A DNA stretch of 64,000 nt from Peronospora farinosa (GCA_947646735.1 CANTFK010000987.1:496001-560000), one strand, 5' to 3'. Numbered from the stretch's first letter, positions 10,415-22,041 are shown. A program made the numbers and translations. Notes: generated by a model from the letters alone, not told the origin.

Positions 10415-11699
10415 TTCGACCTCGCTTCGACTTGTTTCACGTCGATACTATCGAGTGGCTGCGATCAACTGATGATGAGTCTGTTCCTTGGTGGCAGATG
10501 TAGAACTGCAAGACAAAAGAGAATGGACCTTAAGCACTCAAGCGCGTGATCCGTTCATGCGAAAAAAAGTCGCATGGGTTGCATAGTGAAGACTGGAGAC
10601 TTCCGAAATCGGAGCATCGATGGATTTGCACTCATGCTCAAAACATGGCCACTTGTTGGCTTGGGAATGCATTACTATGTCAATCCTCGATGATGTTTTA
10701 GCCAGAACTTGACATACAGATCAAGAAGCAGTCCCACCTTCAGCATCAAGTGACATATGCTAGCAATGCAGCACTTCTACTGCTGTTTTGAGTCTGTAGA
10801 CATTCAAGCGAGTGAGATAAAGTGAAGTCCGTCACCTTGATGTTCATCGCTTCGGTCAGTAAATACAAGTCGACTCAACGTCGTGGTGGATAAGTGACTG
10901 AGGATGCAAGGACAAGTGCGCTGATGCGTAAGTTACAAATGAAGGACCTTTTGTCGTGGTCATAGCGATATAAAGCTTCTGCTTTTGGACTTACTAAGTA
11001 GATCCTTCAGGTCGATACCGATGAACCCAATGCGACGCAGAGCAAACGAGCTGACATTTGATGGTATGAACACTGATGAATGGGTTGGATAGTGGCAAGA
11101 TCAGTTGAAAAAATGCTTAATCAGTTCGAAAAGGTGATGCTGACTTGTGACCGATACGTCTAAGCATCAGTGAAAGTTTTGCTGACAAGTGGTGAAGTGA
11201 TGATGAGGAACAATGTGGCAGTTACGAATGAACTATGAAACCTGTCGATCCCAAAGAGAATGAAACTTTGTTAATGTGATAAGCTTCAATGCACTACTTC
11301 TTTAGCTGAAGCTTTCGTGTATATTTCTTACCGGAAGGTAGTCGGTTCATCTTTCTGTAGTATTGTTCACACAGTTTCAATGACCTACTGATCAACTCCA
11401 GTCCACAGCTATCGCAAGATCTCATCGTTCTGTTTGAATACCACACGCCATCTCATTCATTTTGAAATTGAAACACTCGATCAAAGCTTTGAGGTCGGCT
11501 TAGCAAGTTGCCTTGTTCTAGACTCGCTTATTTAGTTTGGCGTTGCTGATACGGCGCTGGAGGTTCTGAAGCTGTACTTCCGGCTGTAGCACTTGTCCTG
11601 GATTCAACGTCCACAATGTTGCATGTAAGAAAAAGAAAAAAAAATGTCCCACAAACCCCGGTCTATTCATTCAGCTTTCGATAGCGGATCTTGCCATGC
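10415..11699. other. 1.3-kb intergenic region, no gene seen
   Basis: This region is rich in short G/A-tracts with many stops in all frames. A pyrimidine-rich acceptor-like site (minus strand, TTTTGTCTTGCAG, about 10509-10521) lies upstream of the kinase, but no matching signal-peptide exon was found. Nothing else was recognised. Confidence 0.4.
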
Positions 11700-12993
11700 T
11701 CATGTCATTGATTTCAGCTTTTCATATGTAGAGTTGATAATTCCCCATGACAACAACGAACGAAAGAAATTCATCTGCACTCCGCGGTATAATCTCTTTA
11801 CACTGTGGCCACGCTCTCGGAAAGTAAGTTGTAGCGCCTCCCATGGTCCGATAAAGGGCTGGCCGTACATACTCTGCATACGTGTTCGTGCCACTGCAAA
11901 CATCAAATCCACCCATTATTTAGACATAAAAACCAGTCACATCGCTCAAGCCAAGCCCAATGACTGACTCACCGTTGATAGGATATGTGAAAGTACTGAT
12001 AACCGCACCCAGCATGGCACCACTTATAAAGTCGTTCGTCATTATCGCTGCTGTCGTCTCTCCTCTTGGAAACAAGTCTCGTAGCGGTTCACGCAGACCA
12101 AAAAACAAAATATTGCCCGGTCCATTGCGACACAAAATAGCTGATAAACCTCGATAATGCTCTTTCACTCCAAACTTGTTAATATGAACCATGGCGTCAT
12201 ATGCACCCGCAATCTTTCGATTAAATTTAGGCGTTTGCAGCAACGTCTGTGCTCTCTACAACAGTAAAAAACAATAACAATATCAATAACAATTCGTACA
12301 GTTATCAACTCATAACAAGAAAGTAAAAACAAGTAAAATAAAACAAGAAAAGATGTAAAAACTCCTCCATATCATACCTCAAAGGGTGCTAGGACTGCCT
12401 CAGATGTACCTGATAGTCCGGCTGCAAGAAGATGCAATCCTGACTGTTCTCCAAACTTTTGAACGAGTAATTCATGGTAAAAATTATATAGTCCAAACAT
12501 TAGAGACTTGGACACCATCGCTTGTACCAATGGAGGCTTGACTCCTCGATATAACATCATCCAGCCTTCATTATGCACATTTTCAATAGCTTTCCATGTA
12601 TTTAGTCCAAGTAACTGTTATATAACATATCAGAACCGACAGGTTAATGTTAATATTGCATTTTGATGTAAAAATACATAAACTACTTTTTTATTTTGTA
12701 ACTGTTTCAAATCTCTAAAACCTCATCAGGAATGAATGTACCTGTTGACGAAACATGACTTTATTTGGTGGAAAAGTGACGACGATATTAATAGCGGCTG
12801 CTGTGCCACCGCAGAAAAATTCACGTAAATGTGGATACCGAGCAAAGATACGTCCATTTTCTTCTTCTTCTTCTTTATGTTGTTGTGTCTCTTGTGAGCG
12901 TTTGTCCGACCCCGCGCCGCCCAGGAAACTCTCCATCGTGATCGCGGGCGAGGAATACCGGTATGACAGCAACGAGGTGTCTGATTGTACCAT
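11700..12993 (-). CDS. SLC25A51-like: mitochondrial carrier, SLC25A51-type NAD+ transporter
   Basis: Four exons on the minus strand: 12993-12742, 12614-12378, 12255-11973 and 11893-11700. All junctions are GT-AG and in phase, giving 321 aa. It has the threefold carrier repeat with signature motifs TFPPNKVMFRQQ, LAPFERAQTLLQ and TYPINVARTRMQ at the ends of odd helices. The repeat-end stretches LYRGVKPPLVQ, YRGLSAILCRNGPGNILFFG and LYRGVQMNFFRSLLSWGIIN closely follow the human SLC25A51/52 pattern, including the rare R-S-L-x-S-W-G-I-I-N motif. From family knowledge, it should import NAD+ across the inner mitochondrial membrane. A charged N-terminal extension (Q/E/K-rich) precedes the first helix. 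The start at 12993 is the first ATG. It lies in tandem with the MYB gene. Confidence 0.88.
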
Positions 12994-13186
12994 GAAAAGG
13001 GTACATATACTTGGTCGTAAATAGGTAGTGTACAGTACATGTATGTTTTTTTGAAGGTTGTAGACTGTTTTTTTTCATTCGTGATGCGTTTTTTTGGTTT
13101 GATTCAGCATTTTAAATTTCAAGAATTTAGAACGCTAAATTAAGAGTACAAAACCATATCGGCTCTTTTTGTAGCTCTATCTGATG

Positions 13187-14343
13187 TTATTTTAGACTCT
13201 GTACACTACTAAATGCCGAAGTTAGCATACGACGTCGTTCTCGTGAGTAGTAATGATTCTTGATAGAATTACTACATCTTCCCGGTAATTCCTTGGCAAT
13301 TACACTCCACTGCGTCGCATGTTTCTTGACGGCTTTTGTCAAAAGTGCATCTTCAGCTTCTGTCCATGGCGCCTGTCACAGGACGACAGAGTCAATAAAA
13401 ATTCATGTATACACTGCTGTAGAAAACCATCATCCTCCTACCGTGTTAATTGACGGGTCCAAGTGATTGACAAACCGCTCACGGCATTGATTTCCAACTC
13501 GACCTGGCAAAAACGTTGCAATCTACAGAACAATTCACTTGTTAGCAGATAAAACTCGACCTCCATCACCATTTTCATCACCTGTGTCCACTTTTTCCCA
13601 ATCTCTGCGACCTTTTCCATCAACACTTGGTCTGCCATCTTTGTCCACGTTCCTCTTCCTTTGACCCCCTTGTTCTTCAGCACTCGATACCATTGTTGCA
13701 AACACTGCAAGTCTGTCCGTCCAGGCAGCTGGGATGCAAGAAACAACCAGTTTTTTGCTCCATGCTTCTCCACCAATGCCCGTAGCTTTTCCTTTTCGGC
13801 AACAGTCCATCGTTCGGGTGGTCTTCTTCTCCTCGGTCTCTTTTCAGCTGCTCGTCTAGCCATCAAGAGACAACGATTCTTAACATTCTCAGCACTTTTC
13901 CCATGAAATGCTCGAGCTATTTCCGACCATCGAGACTTCAATTGGCTCTGCAGTTGCAGCAATTTCTCGTCATCTTTAGAGCTCCACGTACTGGACACGG
14001 ACGTACGCGACGGTGCCAAGTGATTCACAAACCTCTCCCGACATTGTTTTCGATCTCGTATCGAGAATTCCAATGCAATTGTACTCCAGCTCTTATCTCC
14101 TAATTGTTGCACTAATTCCTCGAGTTTCTTGTCTTCTTCCAGCGTCCAAGACGAGCATCGCGTCGTACAAACAGACGATGGAGACGTGTCACGGGACAAG
14201 CTCGTACGTGGTCTACAGACAACAAGCAATTGCCGTTCTTGCTGGCAATTGGCAAGAAGATCCCCACGTTCAATCAGGTAATCAAGGCGCTCTCGCTTTG
14301 TCACACCATTAGTCGCTACAGAGCTCGAGACGGACATCACCAT
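13187..14343 (-). CDS. five-repeat MYB/SANT DNA-binding protein
   Basis: Three exons: 14343-13582, 13522-13442 and 13372-13187. All introns are phase 0 GT-AG (59 and 69 nt), and the product is 342 aa. Five consecutive MYB repeats can be read. R1 is about 65-112 (W66, W86), R2 about 119-165, R3 about 178-224, R4 about 231-281 (spanning intron 1) and R5 about 283-330. R1 and R4 carry the R-K-Q/N-Q-C-R-E-R-F-V-N-H-L third helix. R5 ends with the S-N-S-I-K-N-H-Y-Y type helix. A highly basic linker (KRPRRRRPPER) precedes R3 and may be a nuclear signal. Most animal MYBs have three repeats, and plant or oomycete ones two to four. It is probably a transcription factor or snRNA-promoter-type MYB; the target is unknown. 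It is divergent from RPS3, with 184 bp between starts. Confidence 0.88.
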
Positions 14344-14527
14344 TCACGAGACAGACTAGACTCATGGACTTGACACGTTTCGTCCTCGTTCGAACAACAT
14401 TCGCTCGACCTTCGACTCCCATCTGTCTGTCATAAACGGTCCAGCTCCGAAATGGTTGGTGGGTATGGCTCCAAGTACGTCATCGGATGATCGAATGACA
14501 CTCAGGAATTGCTAAAGGACAAGAACC

Positions 14528-15274
14528 ATGGCTGCCAATATCTCCAAGAAGCGTAAATTCGTCGCTGATGGTGTCTTTTACGCTGAATTGAACGAACTAT
14601 TACAGCGTGAATTGTACGGTGATGGCTACTCTGGTGTTGAAGTGCGTGTGACGCCCATGCGCACTGAAATCATCATCCGTGCGACTCGTACCCAGGAGGT
14701 CTTGGGGGAAAAGGGACAGCGTATTCGTGCACTCACGTCCGTTGTGCAAAAGCGTTTCAACTTTCCCGATGGAGCCGTGGAACTTTACGCTGAGCGTGTC
14801 GCCAATCGTGGTCTGTGCTCGCAAGCTCAGGCTGAATCACTCAAGTATCGTCTACTTGGCGGTCTGGCTGTGCGTCGTGCGTGTTACTCGGTCGTTCGCT
14901 TTATTATGGAAGCTGGTGCTAAAGGTGTCCAGGTTGTTGTGTCGGGCAAGTTGCGTGCTCAACGTGCCAAGGCTATGAAGTTTAATGAAGGCTACATGGT
15001 CAAGACTGGTAATGCTTCACAGGAGTACGTGGACACGGCTGTACGTCACGTATTGATGCGTCAAGGTGTTCTTGGTGTCAAGGTGTCTATCATGCTGCCG
15101 CATGACCCGACGGGTAAACAAGGTCCCAAGCGTGCACTGGATGATGTTGTCACGATCCTTGAACCAAAGGAAGAAGTCTATCGTCCGTACGTGGAACCTA
15201 CGACTCCTGTAGTACCTGCTGCTGTTCCTGTAGTAGCTGTGCCCGTGGACCCCGTGTACCAACCAAGTGCTTAA
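14528..15274 (+). CDS. RPS3: 40S ribosomal protein S3 (uS3)
   Basis: Single exon, 248 aa, ATG at 14528. The N-terminus ([17 protein letters not shown]) and the type-2 KH domain (about 20-95, with [10 protein letters not shown] as the GxxG loop) are standard for eukaryotic uS3. The C-terminal domain follows ([20 protein letters not shown], then [17 protein letters not shown]). It sits at the mRNA entry channel of the small subunit. The tail after about 215 is Val/Pro-rich and differs from animal homologues, as is common. An AATAAA-like signal lies at about 15313. Third-position use is stronger than in the neighbours, as expected for a highly expressed gene. Confidence 0.97.
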   Translation: MAANISKKRKFVADGVFYAELNELLQRELYGDGYSGVEVRVTPMRTEIIIRATRTQEVLGEKGQRIRALTSVVQKRFNFPDGAVELYAERVANRGLCSQAQAESLKYRLLGGLAVRRACYSVVRFIMEAGAKGVQVVVSGKLRAQRAKAMKFNEGYMVKTGNASQEYVDTAVRHVLMRQGVLGVKVSIMLPHDPTGKQGPKRALDDVVTILEPKEEVYRPYVEPTTPVVPAAVPVVAVPVDPVYQPSA

Positions 15275-15425
15275 AGCTAATGGTATCACATAAGGAACTT
15301 GTCCGGTAATGAAAAATAAACCTTCTTTTCCTGAAGTATATAGTTGTTGATCACCTAGCAATGGAGTTTGTTCTACATGTACTACATAGTGATCCATTGT
15401 AAAAGATACTTTCATTATAGATCGA

Positions 15426-16643
15426 ATGGTTCGTGAAGCTTGTACGAGGTGTAAACGTCCATCTCGTGTCTGCTATTGCGCGTGGCTACCGGATGAAAGA
15501 ATGACCACGAAGACGACACATGTGTTGATGCTTCAGCACAAGCACGAGGAACGACGACGTGCTGCGATCTCGTCCGTGCCAGTTCTGACACAGACACTGG
15601 AAAGTGTTACGCTCATTATCGTTGACGACGACTGTGACTGTGGCCCTGGCATGAATGAGGAGCTTGATGTCTTGCTATATGGTGGAGGCGACAGCGAGTT
15701 TGACGCAGCGATGATTTTGTTTCCTGATGAACATGCTCAAGCACTAGGAGCGACAAGTTGGTGGGTAGAGAATATTGAGAAACCGAAGCGAGTGTTGCTG
15801 CTTGTCATTGATGGTACGTGGAAGGAGGCCAAGAAGATTGCACGACGTAACAAAGAGCATTGGAAACAAGCTGCTAGAGATTGGGAGGCACGAGGGGCGA
15901 GTCTCCAGTACATTTGCCTAGACAACAAGGAGAGTGGTGATGTAGCTATTGCTCCATCGAAGCAGAGTATCTACGGTGACTTGAGAAGGCAAGGATGGCA
16001 GTCATTGTTGACGACGATACTGTGCTGGACTAATTGAGGTCTTGTCATGTTTATAGAGAACCGATGGAGGGCTGTATGTCGACGCTGGAAGCGGTGGCGT
16101 CGGCGTTGGTCGTGCTGGAGCCGAAAGAGTCTCATCAGGTCGTCCATGACTCGCTGTTGCATGCTTTTGAAGGAATGGTGTCTATCCAGAAGCAGTTCCA
16201 ACAGCGGGGTCAAGTGATCAAGCTGGAACAGTACGGAGGTATCTTGAAAGCCGAAGCTATCGAGACCAAACGACTGGAGCTGCAACGTCAGCAGCTTCCA
16301 AAGAAAATCGATATCGTTACTACTGACAAGAAGATGTCGACACCTGTCCGACGCGAGTACGTCTTCTATACGAGCGAGACGGATTTCCGACACCGTCAGC
16401 AGCTCACCCAGCAGGTAAAGCACGACCTTGTCATTCCATTCTTGCATGTGTTTGAGCATCATTAATCCCGTTCCATTGAATTAGGGTGAGGTCGTCCTGT
16501 GCACTTACGACGAAGCGAGAGAGCGTTGCATTGCGTTAAACCGGGACCGAAAACGTGGCCAACGGATGGCAATGCTTCCACTCGATGCGTTTCAACAGCA
16601 TCTCTCTGACAATGTCACGACGAGCAACGGTCCATTCTTCTAA
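15426..16643 (+). CDS. DTWD2-like: DTW-domain tRNA-uridine aminocarboxypropyltransferase
   Basis: The first exon starts with ATG at 15426. It encodes a Cys cluster CTRCKRPSRVCYC (probable zinc site) and the catalytic signature VIDGTWKEAKKI (the D-x-T-W motif). The family makes acp3U in tRNA from S-adenosylmethionine. The 3' half is in another frame: REPMEGCMSTLEAV from about 16055, ending exon 2 at 16414. A clear exon 3 at 16485-16643 follows (TTAG acceptor, phase 0), ending SNGPFF and stop. The first intron is ambiguous. Either 15908-16038 is spliced (keeping S-C-H-V-Y-R, the expected S-x-x-x-x-R before the P) or 15976-16058 is (keeping more of the upstream frame but losing that Arg). Both restore the frame. 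Total is about 330-354 aa. Confidence 0.8.
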
Positions 16644-16839
16644 GATGCAGCACCCCCTTAGGACGTGTAATGATGATCCCAGTGCTTTCAACGAAGCCGG
16701 ACGTCGTCAAATGTTACGATCGATGCCACTCTACAAGTCTTGATGCCTTCCATGGAGGTCTTTCGACGTTTGACTTTGGATGAGCTCAGGGAATTCATAC
16801 CGACGAGGATTCGAATCCCTTGATCATTCTCGAACGACC

Positions 16840-18777
16840 ATGACACTGCTGCAATGTCAGTCTCTTGTGATGATCGCTTTCTTGGTATTGAATCGTAGTT
16901 CCTTCAGCTTTGCAATCAAGTCCAAGGTGGTTGCGATATACAACGACAGTGAATGCTCGACAACTCCATTGAACTTGCAAGTCTCGAATACCTCCTTGTA
17001 CTGTAAGGAACAGACTTGCAGCTCGATAGCATTCGGTAACAACACGTACTACTACAATACCAGTTGTATTAGCACCGATGCTCACTCGTTCATTGCTACG
17101 GTATTCGCGGAGGACACGAGATACATCATGGTGGACCAATTCCGACATTCAAATTGCAGTCAAGACACGTACTTGCAAACTCACGCCGTCCAGCACTCAA
17201 GTGACTGTGTCCCCTTTGCAATCGACTCAATTTCAATGGCACACAATGCTGCAACTATTGCTACGATCCATACGAGAGGATCAGTGAGTATGGTCTTCTT
17301 CTCTGCACCGAATTGCAGCTTAGAACCAGTCTCGGAATCATTACCAAGCAAAAGCGAAGTCACAGAGCATACATGCTACCAAGCCAGTAAATTCTACATC
17401 AGTTCCGAGATGAGACCCTCAAACTCCAGCATCGCTGCTTCAAGTTGGTACAAGGATTCAGGATCATCTTCAAACACATTGGTAGACTCTCAATCTGTCA
17501 CTAGTAGCAAACCGTCACTTGTCAGTGCCCTCATCATAGCTGCAGTGTTGTTGATACTTGGTGTCATTGGTTTCAACGTGTGGAAATGTCAATCTACTAA
17601 ACACAAGTTGCAATTCTTACGATCTACTGAATCTAACGATAGTGTTGCCATGCTCGAACCTGATGATGTTGTTTTCATGTCCAAGGCAGTAAGTAATTGT
17701 CCATTTCTTCCTCAAAGTAGCAGCACGTGTTCAACAATTCGAGAACCGATCACGACGAGCCGTTCCTTTGCTCCTGTTCTTGCAAATGTTGGTTCGAGTT
17801 ATCAACGATCGAGTCGCTCATTCATGCCGGGATCAAGCACAAACTTGACATTTCAAGGAACAAGAATGAATCGTCCATGGGAAGACGATTTCGTCGTGGC
17901 AGCACGAATTCCTCGTGACAAAGTGGTTGTCATTCGACTTTTGAGCCGTGGTGGCTTTGGCGTTGTTTACTCGGGACTATACTTTGGTCGACAAGTTGCA
18001 GTGAAGATGCTCTTGCCTGAAACTCGTCGTAGTATTCCACACGTTGTCGACTTGTTGGCTGAAGTCAAGATTATGGCATCGATGGAACATCCACATATCG
18101 TTGAATTCATTGGAGTAGCTTGGGACTCACTGACAAACATGTGTGTCGTGTCGGAATTTATGGCTGGAGGTGATTTGAACGCTCTGTTGAGTGACTACGA
18201 TGAACAGGATCAGCCAACAGGTTTCAACAAGAACAAACTCAAGATTGCGCTGCATATTGCTCATGCACTAACGTACATGCACTCACTTGATCCTCCGATA
18301 ATCCATCGTGATCTGAAATCCAAGAACGTCTTGTTGAACAAGAAGCTCGATGCAAAACTTACAGATTTTGGAACTTCCAGAGAGCGTGTCAATGAATCGA
18401 TGACGGGAGGTGTTGGCACATGTTTGTGGATGGCTCCAGAAGTGATGATTGGTGATAGGTATGATGACAAGGCCGACATGTTTTCCTTTGGAGTTGTACT
18501 ATCCGAGTTGGACACACATGTTTCGCCGTACTGGCATGTAAAAGACCCCAATGATTCGAATCGTCCAATGCCCGAGCCAGCTATTTTGCAAATGGTAGCT
18601 ACTGGAAAGCTCCGTGTTAAGTTTTCAAACGAAGCAGTCAAAGCCGTTGCAGAGCTAGGCAATGCATGTGTCTCAGTAGACCCGCAAGCACGTCCAACAG
18701 CATCGGAGGCACTGTATAAACTTCACACGGTGTTAGCAGAAGATGTTGAAACAGCTACTCCATTTGCTAGTGAATGA
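16840..18777 (+). CDS. TKL receptor-like kinase with Cys-rich ectodomain
   Basis: Single exon. The frame opens at an ATG at 16780, but the ATG at 16840 begins a convincing signal peptide (MTLLQCQSLVMIAFLVL) and is preferred, giving 645 aa. The Cys-rich ectodomain (about 30-195) opens with V-V-A-I-Y-N-D-S-E-C as in its paralogues and has several N-x-S/T sites. A membrane segment lies near 226-249 (SLVSALIIAAVLLILGVIGF). A Ser/Thr-rich linker follows (about 250-355), then the kinase domain: glycine loop SRGGFGVV near 368, VAVKML, HRDLKSKN near 488, DFG near 508 and MAPEVMIGDRYDDKADMFSFG. All catalytic residues are kept. It ends 55 bp from the convergent REV1 gene. Confidence 0.92.
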   Translation: MTLLQCQSLVMIAFLVLNRSSFSFAIKSKVVAIYNDSECSTTPLNLQVSNTSLYCKEQTCSSIAFGNNTYYYNTSCISTDAHSFIATVFAEDTRYIMVDQFRHSNCSQDTYLQTHAVQHSSDCVPFAIDSISMAHNAATIATIHTRGSVSMVFFSAPNCSLEPVSESLPSKSEVTEHTCYQASKFYISSEMRPSNSSIAASSWYKDSGSSSNTLVDSQSVTSSKPSLVSALIIAAVLLILGVIGFNVWKCQSTKHKLQFLRSTESNDSVAMLEPDDVVFMSKAVSNCPFLPQSSSTCSTIREPITTSRSFAPVLANVGSSYQRSSRSFMPGSSTNLTFQGTRMNRPWEDDFVVAARIPRDKVVVIRLLSRGGFGVVYSGLYFGRQVAVKMLLPETRRSIPHVVDLLAEVKIMASMEHPHIVEFIGVAWDSLTNMCVVSEFMAGGDLNALLSDYDEQDQPTGFNKNKLKIALHIAHALTYMHSLDPPIIHRDLKSKNVLLNKKLDAKLTDFGTSRERVNESMTGGVGTCLWMAPEVMIGDRYDDKADMFSFGVVLSELDTHVSPYWHVKDPNDSNRPMPEPAILQMVATGKLRVKFSNEAVKAVAELGNACVSVDPQARPTASEALYKLHTVLAEDVETATPFASE

Positions 18778-18832
18778 ATAAATACATTGACACGGGCATC
18801 CAACAACCTTTCAAACTTACCACCACCACCGG

Positions 18833-21800
18833 CTACTCAAGTGGTGCAACCAATCTCAACGACAGCACTCCATTGAAATGTTGTCGAATATCCTGGTTCA
18901 CAAGGGTGAGGATGTGGTTAAAGCCACGCTTCAAAACGTTGGTGAGGTCGGCACAGGTGCTTGTACTAAGGCATTTACGGCGAACGAACCGGAGCATTCG
19001 CAAGGCCTGGTCAAGTGTGCGATTTTCCACCTCGATCAAAATACGCGAGTAAATGGCATCGAAAGCTGCCGATCGTGCTCTATTGTTGTCAACTGGGCGC
19101 TCATCATCACTTTCACTGTTGGAAACAGCACCTGGAAGACTCTCGACAAGTTTTGCGTACAAGTCTTCTATAGATGGCAATACGGGTGCCAGCTTCTTGT
19201 TTACAACTTGCTTCGGACTGGTGTCGGATGGAACGTTGGGTCTTGGAATAACCATTGAAGTGGGTTTGCGTTTCTTCGCGTATCGATCAATTTCGTTACG
19301 AATAGCGAATGGTAGCGAAAAGTACACTTCCGAGTCAACTTGGGACATTCGGACGTCATTCAGTGCGTCTACCTTCTTTGACTCTTCAAATGAAGCGTGG
19401 ACAGCGCGCGCAAGCCGGCTGTTTGACTTTGAATCAAAAATGTTTCGTGCGGGGTGTCTTCGTCGTAGTGGTGCCTTTCCATTAGTCTTCCGTTTTGGCG
19501 GAAGCTGATGACTTGTCGGGACAGTCCTAGATGGTGCACCTCGGCCATATGAAGCCAAAATTTCTCGCTTGAGCTGCTCAGGTAACTCTTCCAGAACTCC
19601 TGTATCAATCTGCGAAAACGTTGTAGCCGTGAAATCGTTTCTATTCACGTTCCCTTCGAGCTCGTCTTTGGTTTTCCTTTCTCTTTCCTCTTGTTCACTT
19701 GCGGTTGGCACTCGCGGTGAGTGGGACGAAGGCAAGATATCTGGTGGTTGCGCACTATCAGTGAGCCAAGCCTTAAACAGTTGTCCACTTCGTTTGTTAA
19801 CGCTTTGGGTATGTGAAACCAACTTTGTCGCCTGCACTCCCACTCCCCGGAGCTCTTCGCTCGGAAAATTGAATCGCCGGAGCAGCTCGATGCAGATCTT
19901 GCCAATCACAACCTGGTCGTCTGTTGCTTCAGCCAGCACATGGCTCTTGGAAAAGTTATCGCATACTCCATGACCCATGAATTTTGAAGGCTCGACGGGC
20001 GCTCCTTCTGCTCGTTTCTTTATCAGCAGTGTTACGCATTGTGTCCGCACCTTCAGGTTCCGAAGACGGTGACTCAGTTCCTCGCCCAATGCCGATAAGA
20101 ATACAGTCGCGTTTTCCCAATTCTCAAACCGAATGCCAAAGTTTACGACTGCCGACACGCTCTTTCGCATCATATTCGACTCCATCGACAACGGGCGAAT
20201 ATCTCTACCTCGGGCGTAATTGTACAGCATTTCGCCTGGAGCTTTACCAACGGATTGTACGAGTTCGCCTTTAGTCATCGAGACTAGCTGTCGAACGTCC
20301 TCGACCCCAAGTGCTTCAAGTTTCGCTCTTGTTTTGACTCCAGCTCCAGGCAAGTCCCGTATGTTGAGTGATAGCATGAATGTTGCGGCCTGATCTGGAT
20401 CACTAACCTGATAAATTCCATCTGGTTTTGCTTTCTGTGAGGACAGCTTTGCAAGAAGGATATTGAAAGACACACCCACACTTGCAGCGCATCCAGTCTG
20501 CTCGAAGATCTCTTGACGAATTGTCATTGCCATTTCCATTCCATCCGTCCCTTTTCCAAACTCAAGAAATGCTTCGTCACAGCTGACTGCCTGCACAAAT
20601 GGAGTATGCGAAAAGAAAATGTCGTAGATCTGAAATGACACGCGTTGAATGGCGTCGAACTGATAGGGCAGCACCACCAAGTCAGGGCACAACTCCTTTG
20701 CAGTCTGCATGAACATTCCTGCACCGACTCCTTTAGCACGTGCCAAGTAGTTGCACGACGAAATTTCTGACGAACCAGCATTTCCCGAGTGAGCGACAGC
20801 AACAGGTACGTTTTCCAATTGTGGGCGACATCGTACTGCTACTGCCACAAAGAAGCAGTCCATGTCCACATGAAGCATCACCCGATCGTTGGACGAAGCA
20901 AGCGCTCTCGTTACCTGCCCCCCTTTATATTTTGCAAGAAACTCGGCTGCTTTTTGCTGAAACGTTGATCGCCATGTACCAATGTGGTGCAATCTCGACT
21001 TGGCAAAAAAGTGCTTGACAAACTCTGGACCATCTCTTGTTGAAATTGTTTGCAATTTATCAGGTGCGCTTGAAGTCTTTTCACATTCTTCGAGTACTGG
21101 TGATACAAGGAATGGGTCTTTCAACGCGTTCAATCCATTATTTTCACCACTAAAACCGTGACTATCCTCCTCTTCGTCACCAGTATCTGCTTCTATTGGA
21201 TTCACGTCATATTTTGGCGTTAAAGCTGTTGCGTCAAGAACACTTGGAATTCCATGCACCAATTTGTTTTTCACTTCAAATGTAGAATCATTTGTCCCCA
21301 AAGGTGATGACAATGAATTGGATCCAGATAAATGAGAGATCGTGCTTGTGTCGGATCAACAAACCCTTTGGATTGGAATTGCTGCACCGGTAACAATTGT
21401 TTTTGTTCAATACTATGGACAATCCAATTAGGATGGACAAGTGGTAATGGTTTTCTTGACTTTCTACGCGTATAAGTATCCACAGAATTAATAAGGAAAA
21501 TTATCACATCAATTTTTAAGCTAAGAAATAAGTTTACTTACTTAAGTAGCAGCAATTTCGACGCTGGCAGATGAGTGGCTATAATGTGCGTCACTCGATT
21601 TGTCTCGTAATGTTCAAAAGTACCACCATGCAGCAACATAAGCCGTCGAATTTCTTCTTTACTAGGGACTGTATACCCATCTACGTATACACATACACCT
21701 CGAAAAATATCCACTACTTTGCCATCCAATGATGATGCTGAGACAATGCTATCATTTTGTGCCCGCAATTTTTGAATCTTATGAGACATGTATACACTAA

Positions 21801-21864
21801 ACTCCCCATCATGATGTTCTCCCACTCGTTTCTTACCAGGTCCATCACTTTGGCGTCCCATCAT
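18833..21864 (-). CDS. REV1: REV1 Y-family translesion DNA polymerase
   Basis: Exon 1 is 21864-21542, with a BRCT first half: FRGVCVYVDGYTVPS, then LLHGGTFEHYETNRVTHIIA. Exon 2 starts at 21463 (phase 2 GT-AG) with the second BRCT half, including VHPNWIVHSIEQKQLLP. The main exon ends at 18833. It carries the polymerase: LHVDMDCFFVAVAV, the S-C-D-E-A-F-L-E-F motif, a helix-hairpin-helix region (LPGAGVKTRAKLEALGV) and the little finger. Two ubiquitin-binding motifs follow (DTGVLEELPEQLKREIL and DSEVYFSLPFAIRNEI), then a C-terminal protein-interaction domain. REV1 is a dCMP transferase and a scaffold for other translesion polymerases. The link from exon 2 to the main frame (about 21240-21360) is unresolved: both frames are open there and no ideal splice pair was found. 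It is divergent from GTP cyclohydrolase, with 222 bp between starts. Confidence 0.9.
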
Positions 21865-22024
21865 GCTACGTCGACGCTGAAGTACACCTTAAGTAATACG
21901 ATGAATAAAACACATGAACTAAACAAAACACGCTCATGTCATGGGATAAAAAACGCTTTTATTTCATCCAATCACTTCCTTTCTACTGTAGTGTGAAAAG
22001 CTCATCTGTCCACTCAGAATTCTG

Positions 22025-22041
22025 TCATTTCAAAATTTTCC
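22025..22041 (+). promoter_or_regulatory. oomycete Inr + FPR core promoter
   Basis: TCATTTCAAAATTTTCC matches the oomycete initiator (TCATTYY) fused to the flanking promoter region (CAWTTTNYY-like). It sits 46 bp upstream of the GTP cyclohydrolase ATG, the usual distance. The match is by eye. Confidence 0.6.
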
